This document shows, one piece after another, positions 16,283-25,772 of a stretch of 64,000 nucleotides of DNA. Under the pieces are notes generated by a model, which saw only the letters and a program-made list of their open reading frames with translations, made no database searches and was not told where the DNA came from. The DNA comes from Desulfovibrionales bacterium (GTDB lineage Bacteria; Desulfobacterota; Desulfovibrionia; Desulfovibrionales; Desulfonatronaceae), in contig REDL01000064.1 in the NCBI GenBank assembly GCA_007693505.1, positions 225,517 to 289,516 of the forward strand, written 5' to 3'. Made by a program: the position numbers and the translations under genes. Position 1 is the stretch's first letter, and each line of letters begins with the position of its first letter.

Positions 16283-16359
16283 TGGTAGCGGGGGGAGGAT
16301 TTGAACCTCCGGCCTTCGGGTTATGAGCCCGACGAGCTGCCATACTGCTCCACCCCGCG
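16283..16359 (-). tRNA. Initiator tRNA-fMet (CAT)
   Basis: 77 bases with encoded CCA. The anticodon loop is CTCATAA. Three hallmarks of bacterial initiator tRNA are seen: an unpaired C1-U72 at the acceptor end (CGCGGGG against CCCCGCT), three consecutive G-C pairs closing the anticodon stem (GGG/CCC), and the D-arm GGAGCAG...GGCAGCTCGTCGG close to E. coli fMet. The T loop reads GTTCAAATC. It is followed by its own terminator. Confidence 0.97.
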
Positions 16360-16563
16360 CCAAAGAAATAGATATTTATAGATCCATCGGAAGGATGTCA
16401 ACTGTTTTGAGTGCGCAAAGGAAGGTAACTTGTTTGCCATGGGTGAGCCCAAGGCATGTATCCCTTCAAAAAGCCAGGGCAATCCTGCTCTAGCTGAGAT
16501 GCATGATGCAGTGCCTGTTTTTTTTCGGATGATGTATCTATTCAGCAAATCCGCCAAAAAGAT

Positions 16564-16644
16564 CTGGATACCGGCGTTCGCCGGTATGAGTGATGTAGAT
16601 GCAGCTTGCCTCGATAAGTCATTCCGGCGAACGCCGGATTCCAG
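16564..16644. repeat. Inverted pair of palindromic dispersed repeats
   Basis: The 26-base unit CTGGATACCGGCGTTCGCCG... (16564-16589) is present again in inverse orientation at 16619-16644 (TCATTCCGGCGAACGCCGGA...). Each unit is itself a palindrome around CCGGCG..CGCCGG. A related unit occurs at 61214-61238. This resembles the widespread TCATTCCGGCGAAAGCCGGAAT class of bacterial intergenic repeats. Confidence 0.75.
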
Positions 16645-16706
16645 TGCAGGTGAATGACCATCCGCCGGATGAACTGAATAGTTACCGGATGATAAAGAAA
16701 CACACT

Positions 16707-16735
16707 GGCAGGGCAGGCATCCTGCCTGCCCTGCC
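16707..16735. repeat. Perfect 12-bp hairpin upstream of ileS
   Basis: GGCAGGGCAGGC and GCCTGCCCTGCC flank a five-base loop. There is no T-run on either side, so it is not an obvious terminator. It may be a repeat element or an RNA structure. Confidence 0.6.
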
Positions 16736-16910
16736 AAGAAAAGGGTTGCACGGGTTTTTGAGCAGTTACCAAGGTATGAAGACGGATGGACTCTGTAGAA
16801 TTGCTGTTTTTCCAGGGGATCGCCTTGACTTCCGGGGCAGCTTACTTCAGATATTTGGATTGGTTTGGACCCAATTTTTTTCACCACGATTTCGTCAATA
16901 AAGGCTTCCC

Positions 16911-19763
16911 ATGACCGAATATAAAAAAACCTTGAACCTGCCCCAAACTTCCTTTCCCATGCGCGCCAATTTGAACCAGAATGAACCCAAGATGCTGGCT
17001 TTTTGGGAAGAGAATAATGCGTATGAGGCGATGATCGCCTCCAACGAAGGAGCATCGACCTTTGTCTTGCATGATGGACCGCCCTATGCCAACGGGCACA
17101 TTCACCTGGGGACAGCCCTGAATAAGGTTCTCAAGGATATCATTGTCAAGTCCCGGAACATGCAGGGGGTGCGTGCAGAGTACGTGCCCGGCTGGGATTG
17201 TCATGGCCTGCCCATTGAATTGAAGGTGGAGCAGGAGTTTAAATTGAAGCAGAAGTCTGTTTCCACCCTGGATATTCGGGCTCGATGCCGGGAGTACGCC
17301 CAGAAGTATCTGGACATTCAGCGTGAGGAGTTCAAGCGATTGGGCGTGCTGGGAACCTGGGACGATCCTTATCTGACCATGAAGCCGGCATACGAGGCCG
17401 CTACAGCCCGGGAACTGGCCCGCTTTATGGCCAAAGGGGCGGTAGTCCGCAACAAGAAGCCGGTGCACTGGTGCTGTTCCTGCGAAACGGCTCTGGCCGA
17501 AGCCGAGGTGGAGTATGGAGAGCACGGCTCACCGTCCATCTTCGTGGCCTTTCCAATGGATGGCAGTCGGTTGGACGAGGTGTTTCCAAGTCTTGGAGAC
17601 GGGCCCATGTCCATCGTGATCTGGACAACCACGCCCTGGACCATTCCGGACAACATGGCCGTGGCCGTGCACCCGGAGTTCAGTTACTCCCTGGTGCTGG
17701 CCGATGGAGCGCATTTTATTCTGGCCGAGGAGCTGGTCCCGCGGTTGCGCGACATCTTTGGTTGGAGGGACGTCGACGTATTGGGCAGCGTGCCTGGACA
17801 GCGTCTGGAAGGGTTGCATGCGCAACATCCTTTTTATGATCGCCCCTCCCCCATTGTTCTCGCGGACTACGTTACCCTGGAAGCAGGGACCGGTTGCGTG
17901 CACACCGCTCCGGGACATGGTCGGGACGACTATGAAACCGGCTTGCGCTATGGCTTGGAAACCCTGTCCCCGCTGGATGATCGAGGATGCTTTTTCTCTC
18001 AAACCGAGCTGGTCGGCGGCCTGAGCGTCTTTCAGGCCAATCCGGAGGTCATTCGCATCCTTGAAGAAAATGGGCGCTTATTGGCCCAGGAGAAGATCAC
18101 CCACTCCTACCCTCATTGTTGGCGATGCTCCAAGCCGGTTATTTTTCGGGCCACCATGCAGTGGTTCATATCCATGCAGGAGGACGATTTGCGCGGCAAG
18201 GCGCTGCGTGAAATCAACGAGAAAGTGCGCTGGATTCCGGGCTGGGGCCGGGAGCGGATCCACAACATGATCGCCAACCGACCGGACTGGTGCATCTCTC
18301 GGCAACGCAACTGGGGAGTGCCCATCGTGGCCTTGATCTGCAAAGAGTGCGGCCATACCTATACGGATTCGGAATGGGTCTTTTCCATTGTGGATCGGTT
18401 CGCTGGTCATGAACGGGGCGCGGACTATTGGTTTGAAGCCGCCCTTCACGAGGTGGTTCCGGCCGGATTAACCTGCCCGGAATGTGCATCGACTTCCTGG
18501 GAGAAGGAGGACGACATCCTGGATGTCTGGTTCGACTCCGGAACCAGTTTTGCCGCGGTCCTGGAGCAACGGGCTGAATGCGCCTTCCCGGCGGATCTCT
18601 ACCTGGAGGGCTCGGATCAGCATCGTGGCTGGTTCCACAGCTCCCTCCTGGCCGCGGTGGGCACCCGGGGCACGGCTCCGTACAAGGCGGTCCTGACCCA
18701 TGGCTACGTGGTGGACGCCAATGGCCGCAAGATGTCCAAATCCGTGGGTAATGTCGTCGCTCCCCAGGAGATCATCAAGCAGTACGGCGCAGAAATCCTG
18801 CGGCTTTGGGTGGCTTCCGAGGACTACCAGGACGATGTACGCATCTCCACGGAAACCCTGAACCGTCTTGTGGACGCGTATCGCCGGATCCGGAACACCT
18901 GTCGTTTCCTGCTGGGCAACCTGTACGACTTCCATCCCGAAGAGCACGCTGTGCCTGTGGATAATCTGTTGCCCCTGGATCGGTTCGCCCTGGATCTGAT
19001 CAATCGGCGGCATGCCAGAATGGTCAAGGCTTACGATCAGTACGAGTTCCATAAGGTCTTCCATACGCTGCATAACGTGTGCGTTACGGACCTTAGCTCC
19101 TTTTATCTGGATATTGTCAAAGATCGTTTGTACGTGTCCGCGACGGACGGGTTAGCCAGGCGTTCGGCCCAGACCGTGCTCTGGAAAACCCTGGAGACGT
19201 TACTGGCGGATATGGCCCCGATTCTGAGCTTCACCGCGGAGGAAATCTATCAGCATCTGCCTGAGAACGTCCGCGGAAAATCCCCCAGTGTTTTTGGACT
19301 GCGATTTCATTCCGCGGACAAGTCGGCTACCGCCGCGAACTTTGCACCTCTGGCTGAAGAACAACGCCAAACCTGGGAAACCGTGATTCGCGTCCGCGCG
19401 GAGGTCACCAAGGCCATCGAGCCGGTGCGCAAGTCCGGAGTGGTGGGGCATTCCCTGGATACGGAGGTGACCCTCTTCGCTCACGACGATCTACTGGAAG
19501 TGCTCCAGCCTCTGGACTCGATGCTCAGGGAGGTGTTCATTGTCTCCAAGGTCTGTTTTCGTCCGGAAAAAGAGGCCCCTGCTGTCGCGGCCACCGACGG
19601 GACGGCCGGCATATACGTGAGTGAGGAGGTTAGCGGATTGACAATCACCGTGGCCCCGGCTCCGGGCCTGAAATGCCCTCGATGCTGGGTTTACAGCGAA
19701 GAACTGGACACAGCTGGTGATGCGGTCTGTCCACGTTGCCAGGACGCCCTGGAGGGTCGATGA
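16911..19763 (+). CDS. ileS: Isoleucyl-tRNA synthetase
   Basis: Charges tRNA-Ile; cytoplasmic. 950 residues, typical bacterial (IleS1) length. The HIGH-type site is in [15 protein letters not shown] (54-68). The editing domain carries [13 protein letters not shown]. The KMSKS loop is [10 protein letters not shown] (K607). The C-terminal zinc-binding part ends with CPRCWVYSE and [11 protein letters not shown]. The stop overlaps the lspA start, a gene pairing common in bacteria. Confidence 0.98.
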   Translation: MTEYKKTLNLPQTSFPMRANLNQNEPKMLAFWEENNAYEAMIASNEGASTFVLHDGPPYANGHIHLGTALNKVLKDIIVKSRNMQGVRAEYVPGWDCHGLPIELKVEQEFKLKQKSVSTLDIRARCREYAQKYLDIQREEFKRLGVLGTWDDPYLTMKPAYEAATARELARFMAKGAVVRNKKPVHWCCSCETALAEAEVEYGEHGSPSIFVAFPMDGSRLDEVFPSLGDGPMSIVIWTTTPWTIPDNMAVAVHPEFSYSLVLADGAHFILAEELVPRLRDIFGWRDVDVLGSVPGQRLEGLHAQHPFYDRPSPIVLADYVTLEAGTGCVHTAPGHGRDDYETGLRYGLETLSPLDDRGCFFSQTELVGGLSVFQANPEVIRILEENGRLLAQEKITHSYPHCWRCSKPVIFRATMQWFISMQEDDLRGKALREINEKVRWIPGWGRERIHNMIANRPDWCISRQRNWGVPIVALICKECGHTYTDSEWVFSIVDRFAGHERGADYWFEAALHEVVPAGLTCPECASTSWEKEDDILDVWFDSGTSFAAVLEQRAECAFPADLYLEGSDQHRGWFHSSLLAAVGTRGTAPYKAVLTHGYVVDANGRKMSKSVGNVVAPQEIIKQYGAEILRLWVASEDYQDDVRISTETLNRLVDAYRRIRNTCRFLLGNLYDFHPEEHAVPVDNLLPLDRFALDLINRRHARMVKAYDQYEFHKVFHTLHNVCVTDLSSFYLDIVKDRLYVSATDGLARRSAQTVLWKTLETLLADMAPILSFTAEEIYQHLPENVRGKSPSVFGLRFHSADKSATAANFAPLAEEQRQTWETVIRVRAEVTKAIEPVRKSGVVGHSLDTEVTLFAHDDLLEVLQPLDSMLREVFIVSKVCFRPEKEAPAVAATDGTAGIYVSEEVSGLTITVAPAPGLKCPRCWVYSEELDTAGDAVCPRCQDALEGR

Positions 19764-20263
19764 TGGCACCCCGTTACCGCCTTGTTTCCATTCTGGCTGT
19801 ACTGGTGCTGGTCCTGGACCAGGCCACGAAGCTTTGGGTGGCCTCGGTGCTCCCTCTGTGGACTTCCAAGACGGTCATTCCCGGCTTTTTCAATCTGGTG
19901 CATGTTTTGAACAAAGGGGCGGCGTTCGGATTTCTGAGCGATATGGATGCCGCCTGGCGACCGTATTTTTTCCTTGGCGTGACTGCGCTGGCCGTGGTGC
20001 TTATCCTGCATTTGCTGCGCACGGTTCCCAGAGAGGATACGGTTTTGTTTACGGCCTTAGGCCTGATTCTGGGTGGAGCCATGGGCAACCTGGTGGACCG
20101 GATCCGGCTGGGTGAAGTCATCGATTTCCTGGATTTTCACATCGGCCAGCATCACTGGCCGGCATTCAATGTCGCGGATATCGCCATCAGTGTCGGTTCC
20201 GTTTTGTTGCTGGTCTCGGTCTACAGAACCCGGCGTTACGGGCTTACGCCCAAGGACGAATAG
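19760..20263 (+). CDS. lspA: Lipoprotein signal peptidase (signal peptidase II)
   Basis: Removes signal peptides from diacylated prolipoproteins in the inner membrane. 167 residues with four hydrophobic spans. Catalytic aspartates lie in [19 protein letters not shown] and [15 protein letters not shown] and NKGAAFGFL are further family motifs. The ATG at 19760 overlaps the ileS stop and has GGAGG 5 bases upstream. Two lipoprotein substrates are encoded in this window (20521 and 44712). Confidence 0.96.
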   Translation: MMAPRYRLVSILAVLVLVLDQATKLWVASVLPLWTSKTVIPGFFNLVHVLNKGAAFGFLSDMDAAWRPYFFLGVTALAVVLILHLLRTVPREDTVLFTALGLILGGAMGNLVDRIRLGEVIDFLDFHIGQHHWPAFNVADIAISVGSVLLLVSVYRTRRYGLTPKDE

Positions 20264-20308
20264 AAGTCTGGGAAGGACGAGACTGCCGCAAACCATGGAG
20301 AAGTGCGT

Positions 20309-20524
20309 ATGTTTGATCTGCCAACGTCACAACTGCTCTTGATTCTGGTGGCATTGACCTTGCCGATTCTGCCAAATTTATGGGCGATTTGGCATTCATT
20401 TCACGCCGATTTCGCCACCCATCAGGAAAAGATGGTCTGGATCGCGGTCAGTGTCTTCGTGCCCGTCCTGGGCGGTCTGGCCTACGTGATCTGGGGACGA
20501 AAACGAGTCCGGAGGAAACAATGA
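20309..20524 (+). CDS. Small PLDc_N-type membrane protein
   Basis: 71 residues with two membrane spans (about 6-25 and 42-60) ending in a basic tail RKRVRRKQ. The pattern of two spans with WIAVSVFVPVLGGLAYVIWGR matches the short PLDc_N (phospholipase D nuclease N-terminal) membrane family, whose function is unknown. The ATG at 20309 has GGAG 8 bases upstream; a GTG two codons earlier is less likely. Its stop overlaps the start of the next gene (ATGA), so the two are coupled. Confidence 0.75.
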   Translation: MFDLPTSQLLLILVALTLPILPNLWAIWHSFHADFATHQEKMVWIAVSVFVPVLGGLAYVIWGRKRVRRKQ

Positions 20525-21459
20525 GTTATCGATTGATTGTTTTATTGCTTTGTCTCTTCATGGTGTCCTGCGTGACGACCCGTACCGAGATGGACACCCT
20601 CTCCGCACGGGTGTGGGACCAGGACCAGCAGCAGCGCCGGCTCCAGGGCCAGTTGGCCGCTCTGGATCAGGAGTTGACGCGGCTGCTCACGGAAATGGAA
20701 GGAGTGAGCACTCCGTTGCGGGCCACCCAGGCAAATCTCTGGGCCGAGGTTGAAGCCCTGCGCATTCAGACCGCGACCATGCAGGGACAGATGGAGGAAT
20801 TGCAACGTCTGCTTCAGGGGGAGGGCTCCGGAGCGGCGGGTGGGCATATCGCCGATCTTGGTCGCCACGTGGCGTTTCTGGATCGTTCCGTGACCATGAT
20901 CGCCAGTCAGCTCGCCCTGGATCTTGGACCCAGGCCGGGAGTCTCCACCGGTGCGATGGCATCCTTGCCGGACGGCGCATTCGACGGACCAGGTCAACTT
21001 GTCATGGTCGACCCGGACGTGTTGATGCCGGGACGTCCCGAACCGCCCGCTACCCAGACCAGAACGGCCTCCGCGGATGATCCGGCTCAGGCTCTCTATG
21101 ACTTGGCCCTGCAGGCGTTTCACGAACGCAACTATGTCCAGGCCCAGCGGATGTGGCAGGAATTCGCCACGACATTTCCCGAGCACGACCTGGTCTCCAA
21201 TGCCTTGTTTTGGCAAGGGGAAAGTTTTTTTCAGATGCAGGACTACGGGCAGGCCATTTTGGCGTACCAGGATGTGATCAGCAAACACCCTGGTAGCAAT
21301 AAATATGCTGCATCCATGCTCAAGCAGGGAGCGTCCTTTTTTCGCTTGGGCAAGGACAGGGCCGGCGCATTGGTTCTCGAGGATCTAGCCGATCGTTTTC
21401 CGGATCAGCCAGAAGCCGCCCGGGCCAAGAACCTCTTGGATGAACATCGTGGACGCTAG
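20521..21459 (+). CDS. CpoB/YbgF-like outer membrane lipoprotein with TPR repeats
   Basis: Probable periplasmic protein of the Tol-Pal / cell-division coordination group. 312 residues. The lipobox LFMVSC places the acylated cysteine at residue 17. A coiled coil (about 22-135) is followed by a Pro-rich linker and a C-terminal TPR block (about 180-312) with ALYDLALQAFHERNY, FWQGESFFQMQDYGQAILAYQ and the family ending LADRFPDQPEAARAK. No tol or pal genes are adjacent, so the assignment rests on architecture. Transcribed with ileS-lspA. Confidence 0.82.
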   Translation: MSYRLIVLLLCLFMVSCVTTRTEMDTLSARVWDQDQQQRRLQGQLAALDQELTRLLTEMEGVSTPLRATQANLWAEVEALRIQTATMQGQMEELQRLLQGEGSGAAGGHIADLGRHVAFLDRSVTMIASQLALDLGPRPGVSTGAMASLPDGAFDGPGQLVMVDPDVLMPGRPEPPATQTRTASADDPAQALYDLALQAFHERNYVQAQRMWQEFATTFPEHDLVSNALFWQGESFFQMQDYGQAILAYQDVISKHPGSNKYAASMLKQGASFFRLGKDRAGALVLEDLADRFPDQPEAARAKNLLDEHRGR

Positions 21460-21584
21460 ATGTGAACATCTGCGACGGGGAAGCGGCGAGTTCACCCCCA
21501 AGGAAATGGGTTTTTTCACATGTTTTGTTGCGCGCATTGAACCGTAAATCTCGATCACCTCTTTACCGATAAGTTGCCAAGATC

Positions 21585-22034
21585 ATGTCCAAAACCAAGG
21601 AAACGCTCTGTCTGACCTTCCCTCCGGAAGTCTCCGGTCAACCAGTGGTCTGTAATCTGGTCCGGATTAACGATCTGGATTTCAACATTCTCAAGGCCCG
21701 AATATCCCCGAAGCAGGAGGGCCAGATGACATTGGAGATCATCGGTGATCGCAAACAATGTCGCGCGGGGATGCGTTATCTCAAGGAGTTGGGGGTGAAG
21801 ATCACTCCCGTGGCCCAGAAGATTCAGCGGATCGAAGATTCCTGCGTCCATTGCGGTCTGTGCACGGCCCTGTGCCCGACCAAGGCGCTGCGGATGGATC
21901 TGAACAGCCGGGAAGTGCTGTTCTTACGCGAGAAATGCTCGGCTTGTGGTCTTTGCACCAGTTTGTGCCCTGTGCGGGCCATGGTTTTGGAAACCGAAAA
22001 CGGTATTTGGGAGGCCATCGCGGAGGGTGCATGA
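21585..22034 (+). CDS. NIL domain / 2[4Fe-4S] ferredoxin
   Basis: 149 residues. The N-terminal NIL domain (about 5-80, LTFPPEVSGQPVVCNLVR) is the small ligand-binding fold otherwise found on methionine ABC transporters. The C-terminal part (about 82-140) has two CxxCxxCxxxCP clusters: CVHCGLCTALCP and CSACGLCTSLCP. This fusion is common in sulfate reducers and methanogens and is associated with sulfur or homocysteine metabolism. The stop overlaps the next gene's start, so it is coupled to a PilZ protein. Confidence 0.88.
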   Translation: MSKTKETLCLTFPPEVSGQPVVCNLVRINDLDFNILKARISPKQEGQMTLEIIGDRKQCRAGMRYLKELGVKITPVAQKIQRIEDSCVHCGLCTALCPTKALRMDLNSREVLFLREKCSACGLCTSLCPVRAMVLETENGIWEAIAEGA

Positions 22035-22564
22035 GCGAACAGAAGCGAACCTATTCCAGGGTGGAGACCTTTTTCCCCGGACGACTTCGGATTCTCGCTC
22101 CCGGTGAGGAGAATCCTCTTTACCAGGGGTGCTCCGGGTGTGAGCCTGCCCAAGGAACGGCTTTGCGTCCCAAAGGAACGAATCTTCCGGAGTCGGTATT
22201 GGATTTTCTGGAAACCATCAACGCGAAACTGGATATGCTGTTGAGCCTGGCCAACCGGGGCCATCTGGAAAGCTCCTTTCCTGTTGCCGTGAACATCGTG
22301 GAGATCAGCGGAGCCGGCTTGATTTTTACCGCGGACCGGGAGTTCGCATTGGACGATCGGCTGGAGGTGGTTCTTTTCCTGAGCCAATTCCCGCTGCAAA
22401 TGGCCGGCGCCTTGGGACGCATTCATCGTCGAGACGATCGGGCAGGAAGGTCAGCCTGGGCCGTCGACTTTACGTTCATTCGCGAGCAAGATCGAGAGGC
22501 CATCGTTCGTTTCGTATTCCAGCAACAACGGGAGCGCATCCGGGAGAGCAAACAATGGAACTGA
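22031..22564 (+). CDS. PilZ-domain-like protein
   Basis: 177 residues. The N-terminus KRTYSRVETFFPGRLRIL has the RxxxR-type start of PilZ domains, and later VNIVEISGAGLIFTADREFALDDRLEV matches the D/NxSxxG core. An insert of about 85 residues (38-122) separates the two halves. PilZ proteins bind cyclic di-GMP, but the second motif here reads EISGAG rather than DISxGG, so binding is uncertain. The ATG at 22031 has GGAGG close by and overlaps the ferredoxin gene's stop. Confidence 0.65.
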   Translation: MSEQKRTYSRVETFFPGRLRILAPGEENPLYQGCSGCEPAQGTALRPKGTNLPESVLDFLETINAKLDMLLSLANRGHLESSFPVAVNIVEISGAGLIFTADREFALDDRLEVVLFLSQFPLQMAGALGRIHRRDDRAGRSAWAVDFTFIREQDREAIVRFVFQQQRERIRESKQWN

Positions 22565-23247
22565 CCGCTTCCTTGTTGGATCTTGCCGCCGAGCGATGTC
22601 GCGCCAATGCAGGAGACATGCTCAACGGCATCGTGCACAACCTGAATAATCCCGTACACGCCATGGCCATGCAGACCGAACTGCTCCAAAACACTCTGAG
22701 AAAAGAAGGTTTGGATGCTCTGCGATCCAACCTTCAAGAGAAAAGCAGCCGTTTGCAACGGGTCGGCGAAGAGTTGAAGGCCCAACTGGAAACGCTTGCC
22801 TGGCGGGACGCTTACGTTTCCCGGAATCGTCAACTGATCGATCCCATGCACTTCGGCTCGTGGCTGCTTCAGTTTTGGCAGGGGAACTTGTTGTTCAAGC
22901 ATGGCGTTTCCACAACACTTGTAACGGAACCTGCTCCACCCCATTTGCAAGCCATCCCCTTGGCCTTGACCTGGTGTTTCGAGGAACCTTTGAGGGCGTT
23001 GTTGCAGTTCGCCCAGATCCAAGGCTCTCAGGACACAATCGATTTGGTCTTTGAGCTTGGACCTGCTTCGGATTCCGGACTTTTGGCGAGGATGACCGCG
23101 ACGTGCTTAACAGAGCAGCCAATGGTCGAGCGCTGGGAAATTGATCACGCTCGAGAGCTCCAAGAATTGACGGGTTTTCTTGGCTGGGAGTGGGAAGCGG
23201 TGATGAAGCCCGTCGGCCTGACGGTACGGCTGGCCATACCTGGATAA
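22555..23247 (+). CDS. Histidine-kinase-like protein without a clear ATPase domain
   Basis: 230 residues. Residues 20-36 (NAGDMLNGIVHNLNNPVHAM) look like the H-box of a sensor kinase: His followed by NLNNPVH where kinases have xLNNPL. A long helix (45-85) follows, as in the dimerisation domain. The remaining 130 residues lack recognisable N, G1 and G2 boxes of a HATPase domain. It may be a phosphotransfer protein, or a kinase that has lost its ATP site. It overlaps the PilZ gene by 10 bases. Confidence 0.55.
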   Translation: MELTASLLDLAAERCRANAGDMLNGIVHNLNNPVHAMAMQTELLQNTLRKEGLDALRSNLQEKSSRLQRVGEELKAQLETLAWRDAYVSRNRQLIDPMHFGSWLLQFWQGNLLFKHGVSTTLVTEPAPPHLQAIPLALTWCFEEPLRALLQFAQIQGSQDTIDLVFELGPASDSGLLARMTATCLTEQPMVERWEIDHARELQELTGFLGWEWEAVMKPVGLTVRLAIPG

Positions 23248-23275
23248 CTCGTTGCAAACGATGGAAGGTTAACCG

Positions 23276-23599
23276 ATGAGCACAGAGTCCGAGTCAATGA
23301 ATGTATTGGCGGAGTTGTCCATTTTTCCCATGGACAAGGGCGAAAGTCTGGCACCGTTTGTGGCCAGGGCCGTGGCGATTATCCAGCAAAGCGGGCTGGC
23401 GTACCGGTTTGGGCCCATGAGCACCGTTGTGGAGGGTCGTTGGGACCAGGTGATGGATGTGGTGACCAGCTGTCAGCAGGATCTGGCCGCGGACTGCGAT
23501 AGGATTCTGGTTTACCTGCGCCTGGATTGCCGGAGGAACAGGGAGGACGCCATCCTGTCCAAGGTTCGTTCCGTGGAAACGATGCTTACATGTAAGTGA
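23276..23599 (+). CDS. MTH1187/YqgV family thiamine-binding protein (UPF0045)
   Basis: 107 residues, single ferredoxin-like domain. Characteristic are VLAELSIFPMDKGESLAPFVARAVAIIQ, the YRFGPMSTVVEG loop and a C-terminal helix with LSKVRSVETML. Family members bind thiamine or its relatives and form tetramers. The start has AAGG 9 bases upstream. An alternative start 8 codons later matches the most common family N-terminus. Confidence 0.85.
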   Translation: MSTESESMNVLAELSIFPMDKGESLAPFVARAVAIIQQSGLAYRFGPMSTVVEGRWDQVMDVVTSCQQDLAADCDRILVYLRLDCRRNREDAILSKVRSVETMLTCK

Positions 23600-23646
23600 C
23601 GAGATACTTGCTCATTCCGGCGAATTCCCGACATAATTTCTGGACG

Positions 23647-23691
23647 AGAGCCCGACCTTGAAGCGCTGCATGGCGTACGAGGTTGGGCTCT
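23647..23691 (+). terminator. Stem-loop after the thiamine-binding gene, possible terminator
   Basis: AGAGCCCGACCT (23647-23658) and AGGTTGGGCTCT (23680-23691) form a 12-bp stem with one G-U pair; TGTCTT follows. A weak T tract makes termination plausible but not certain. Confidence 0.55.
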
Positions 23692-23739
23692 TGTCTTGCA
23701 TGATCAGCACCTCCGCTCACGGATAAAAAGGCATGCACC

Positions 23740-25653
23740 ATGACCCTGGATCAGTTGACGATTTTCTGTATTCTTTTGGCCACCATGGCCATGTTCATCT
23801 GGGGCAAATGGCGGCATGACATGGTGGCCGCGGGGGGCCTGCTGGCCTGTGTTTTCACCGGGCTTGTGCCTGGTGCGGACGCCTTTACGGGGTTCGGACA
23901 CCCCGCGGTGATCACCGTGGTCTGCGTTTTGGTTCTCAGCCATGGTCTGGAGGTTTCGGGAGCCGTGGATCAGTTGGCCCGTCGTGTTCTGCCCGCATCC
24001 GCCGGCCCGACCAGGACCATTGCCTCGTTGACCGGCCTCGGCGCACTGCTTTCCGGATTCATGAACAACGTGGGCGCGATGGCCTTGCTGATGCCGGTGG
24101 GCTTCAAGGCTTCGGCCAAGCTGGGGATAACTCCGGGTAAGGTTCTGATGCCCCTGGCTTTCGGGTCGATTCTTGGTGGAACGATTACCTTGATCGGGAC
24201 CCCGCCGAACCTGATTGTTTCCGGTTTTCGTGCGGAAGCCGGTCTGGGTGGGTTCAACATGTTTGATTTTGCTCCAGTGGGACTGGTGGTGACAGCGGTT
24301 GGTCTGTTGTTCATCTCTCTCATTGGCTGGCGGTTGGTTCCGTCCCGGAAACAGTCGGATGCCGATGATTTCGACACGGCGGTCTATACGACGGAAGTGC
24401 GCATTACCGAGGACAGCAAGGCCGCGGGCAAACGTCTGCGGGAGGTGGAGCGGGTTCTGAATGAGGCCGATGCCATGATTGTGGGCATGGTTCGCAATGA
24501 TTTCCGGCTTTCCGCTCCCTATCCCGGACGATTGCTCCGGGGCGGTGATATTTTGGTGATTCAGGCGGAACCCAAATCCCTTGGGTCGGTGCTTTCCGGG
24601 CTGGGCTTAAAACTCGAAGAGAACGTGCTTCCGGGTGAGAATGTCAAGGAAAATGAGGATGTTGAGACAATCCAGGGCACGGCTCGGTCCAAGAAGGATG
24701 CTGATGATGTTCATGAACCGATCCGATCCGAAGTCCACGAAACAAGCCAGAAGAACCAGAAGGAAGAACAGCCGGAGGAGGAAGGGTCCACGTCCAGTGA
24801 AGTTATTGTCCAGGAGATGGTGGCCATGCCCAGTGCAATCATGATCGGTCGCACAGCCAGGGACATGGAGCTACGTACACGTTTCGGCATCAATCTTTTG
24901 GCCATCTCCCGCAGAGGGCATCGTTCCATCAGGCGGATACGCTCCACGGCCATTCAAGCTGGAGATGTTTTGTTGATGCAAGGAAATCCGGAGGTTTTGG
25001 CCGGATTTGCTTCGGAATTCGGTTGTGTTCCGCTTGCGGAGCGAAAAATTCGGGTTCCGGCCAAAGGCCAGGCTGTGAAGGCCACCGTGATCATGATCAG
25101 CGCGGTTGCCGTCGCGGCTGCCGGAGTCGTGCCTGTGGCCGTTGCCTTTGCCACCGGAGTCCTGGCGATGATGGCTCTAAGGGTGGTTTCCCCCCGCTCG
25201 GTCTACCAATCCGTGGACTGGCCGGTTATCGTTCTGCTGGGTGCCATGCTGCCTGTGGCTGGAGCCATGGCGACAACGGGCGCGGCGGATGTCATCGCGC
25301 GATTCCTTCTGGAAACGGTGGCCCAAGGGCATGCCGTGTTGGGATTAGCCGTGATTCTGGTCGCGACCATGCTGATGACCGATTTCATGAACAATGCGGC
25401 CACCGCCGCGGTCATGTGCCCAATCGCTTTGAGCAGTGCATCCCAATTGGACGTCAACCCGGATTCCTTTCTGATGGCCGTGGCCATCGGCGCGTCCTGC
25501 GCGTTCTTGACTCCCATCGGACACCAGAACAACACATTGATTCTTGGTCCAGGAGGATTTCGATTTGGGGACTACTGGCGCATGGGATTGCCGACGGACC
25601 TGCTGGTCATCGCTGCAACGCTGCCCATGTTGCTTTGGGTCTGGCCCTTGTAG
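23740..25653 (+). CDS. SLC13-type permease with two RCK_C (TrkA-C) domains
   Basis: Inner-membrane anion or dicarboxylate/sulfate-type transporter of the SLC13/ArsB superfamily. 637 residues. Two blocks of membrane helices (about 1-205 and 445-635) carry GFMNNVGAMALLMP and DFMNNAATAAVMCPIAL, the paired signature loops, plus GTITLIGTPPNL. Between them are two RCK_C domains (about 210-290 and 360-435) joined by a highly charged Glu/Lys linker of about 60 residues. RCK_C domains usually sense ligands and gate transport. The substrate cannot be read from sequence; in a sulfate reducer sulfate is attractive but unproven. Confidence 0.85.
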   Translation: MTLDQLTIFCILLATMAMFIWGKWRHDMVAAGGLLACVFTGLVPGADAFTGFGHPAVITVVCVLVLSHGLEVSGAVDQLARRVLPASAGPTRTIASLTGLGALLSGFMNNVGAMALLMPVGFKASAKLGITPGKVLMPLAFGSILGGTITLIGTPPNLIVSGFRAEAGLGGFNMFDFAPVGLVVTAVGLLFISLIGWRLVPSRKQSDADDFDTAVYTTEVRITEDSKAAGKRLREVERVLNEADAMIVGMVRNDFRLSAPYPGRLLRGGDILVIQAEPKSLGSVLSGLGLKLEENVLPGENVKENEDVETIQGTARSKKDADDVHEPIRSEVHETSQKNQKEEQPEEEGSTSSEVIVQEMVAMPSAIMIGRTARDMELRTRFGINLLAISRRGHRSIRRIRSTAIQAGDVLLMQGNPEVLAGFASEFGCVPLAERKIRVPAKGQAVKATVIMISAVAVAAAGVVPVAVAFATGVLAMMALRVVSPRSVYQSVDWPVIVLLGAMLPVAGAMATTGAADVIARFLLETVAQGHAVLGLAVILVATMLMTDFMNNAATAAVMCPIALSSASQLDVNPDSFLMAVAIGASCAFLTPIGHQNNTLILGPGGFRFGDYWRMGLPTDLLVIAATLPMLLWVWPL

Positions 25654-25772
25654 CTCTGCTCCAGCGTTTTTTTTGCGCCAACGGCAATTTTCTAACCCTT
25701 TCCCCGGCTTTCGCCGCAAGTTGTGCATAGTGGATACGCCGTGAATACTGAAGCTCTCAGGAATAGTTGAAT

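Larger units (their letters stand above)
16360..16910. other. Repeat-rich intergenic region upstream of ileS
   Basis: Holds two inverted copies of a 26-base palindromic unit (16564-16644) and a 12-bp perfect hairpin (16707-16735). A TTGACT-like -35 near 16825 with an AGATAT-like -10 after 18 bases may drive ileS. I looked for T-box features (specifier loop, T-box sequence, terminator) and saw none. No gene is supported. Confidence 0.5.

Noticed and set aside
16151..16363. Upstream extension of the U32 peptidase reading frame
   Set aside because: The open frame passes through the tRNA-fMet gene and its terminator. A start at 16150 has a ribosome site and family-like text begins shortly after it.
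16360..16910. T-box riboswitch for ileS
   Set aside because: No T-box sequence, specifier loop or leader terminator was found; only repeat-type palindromes.
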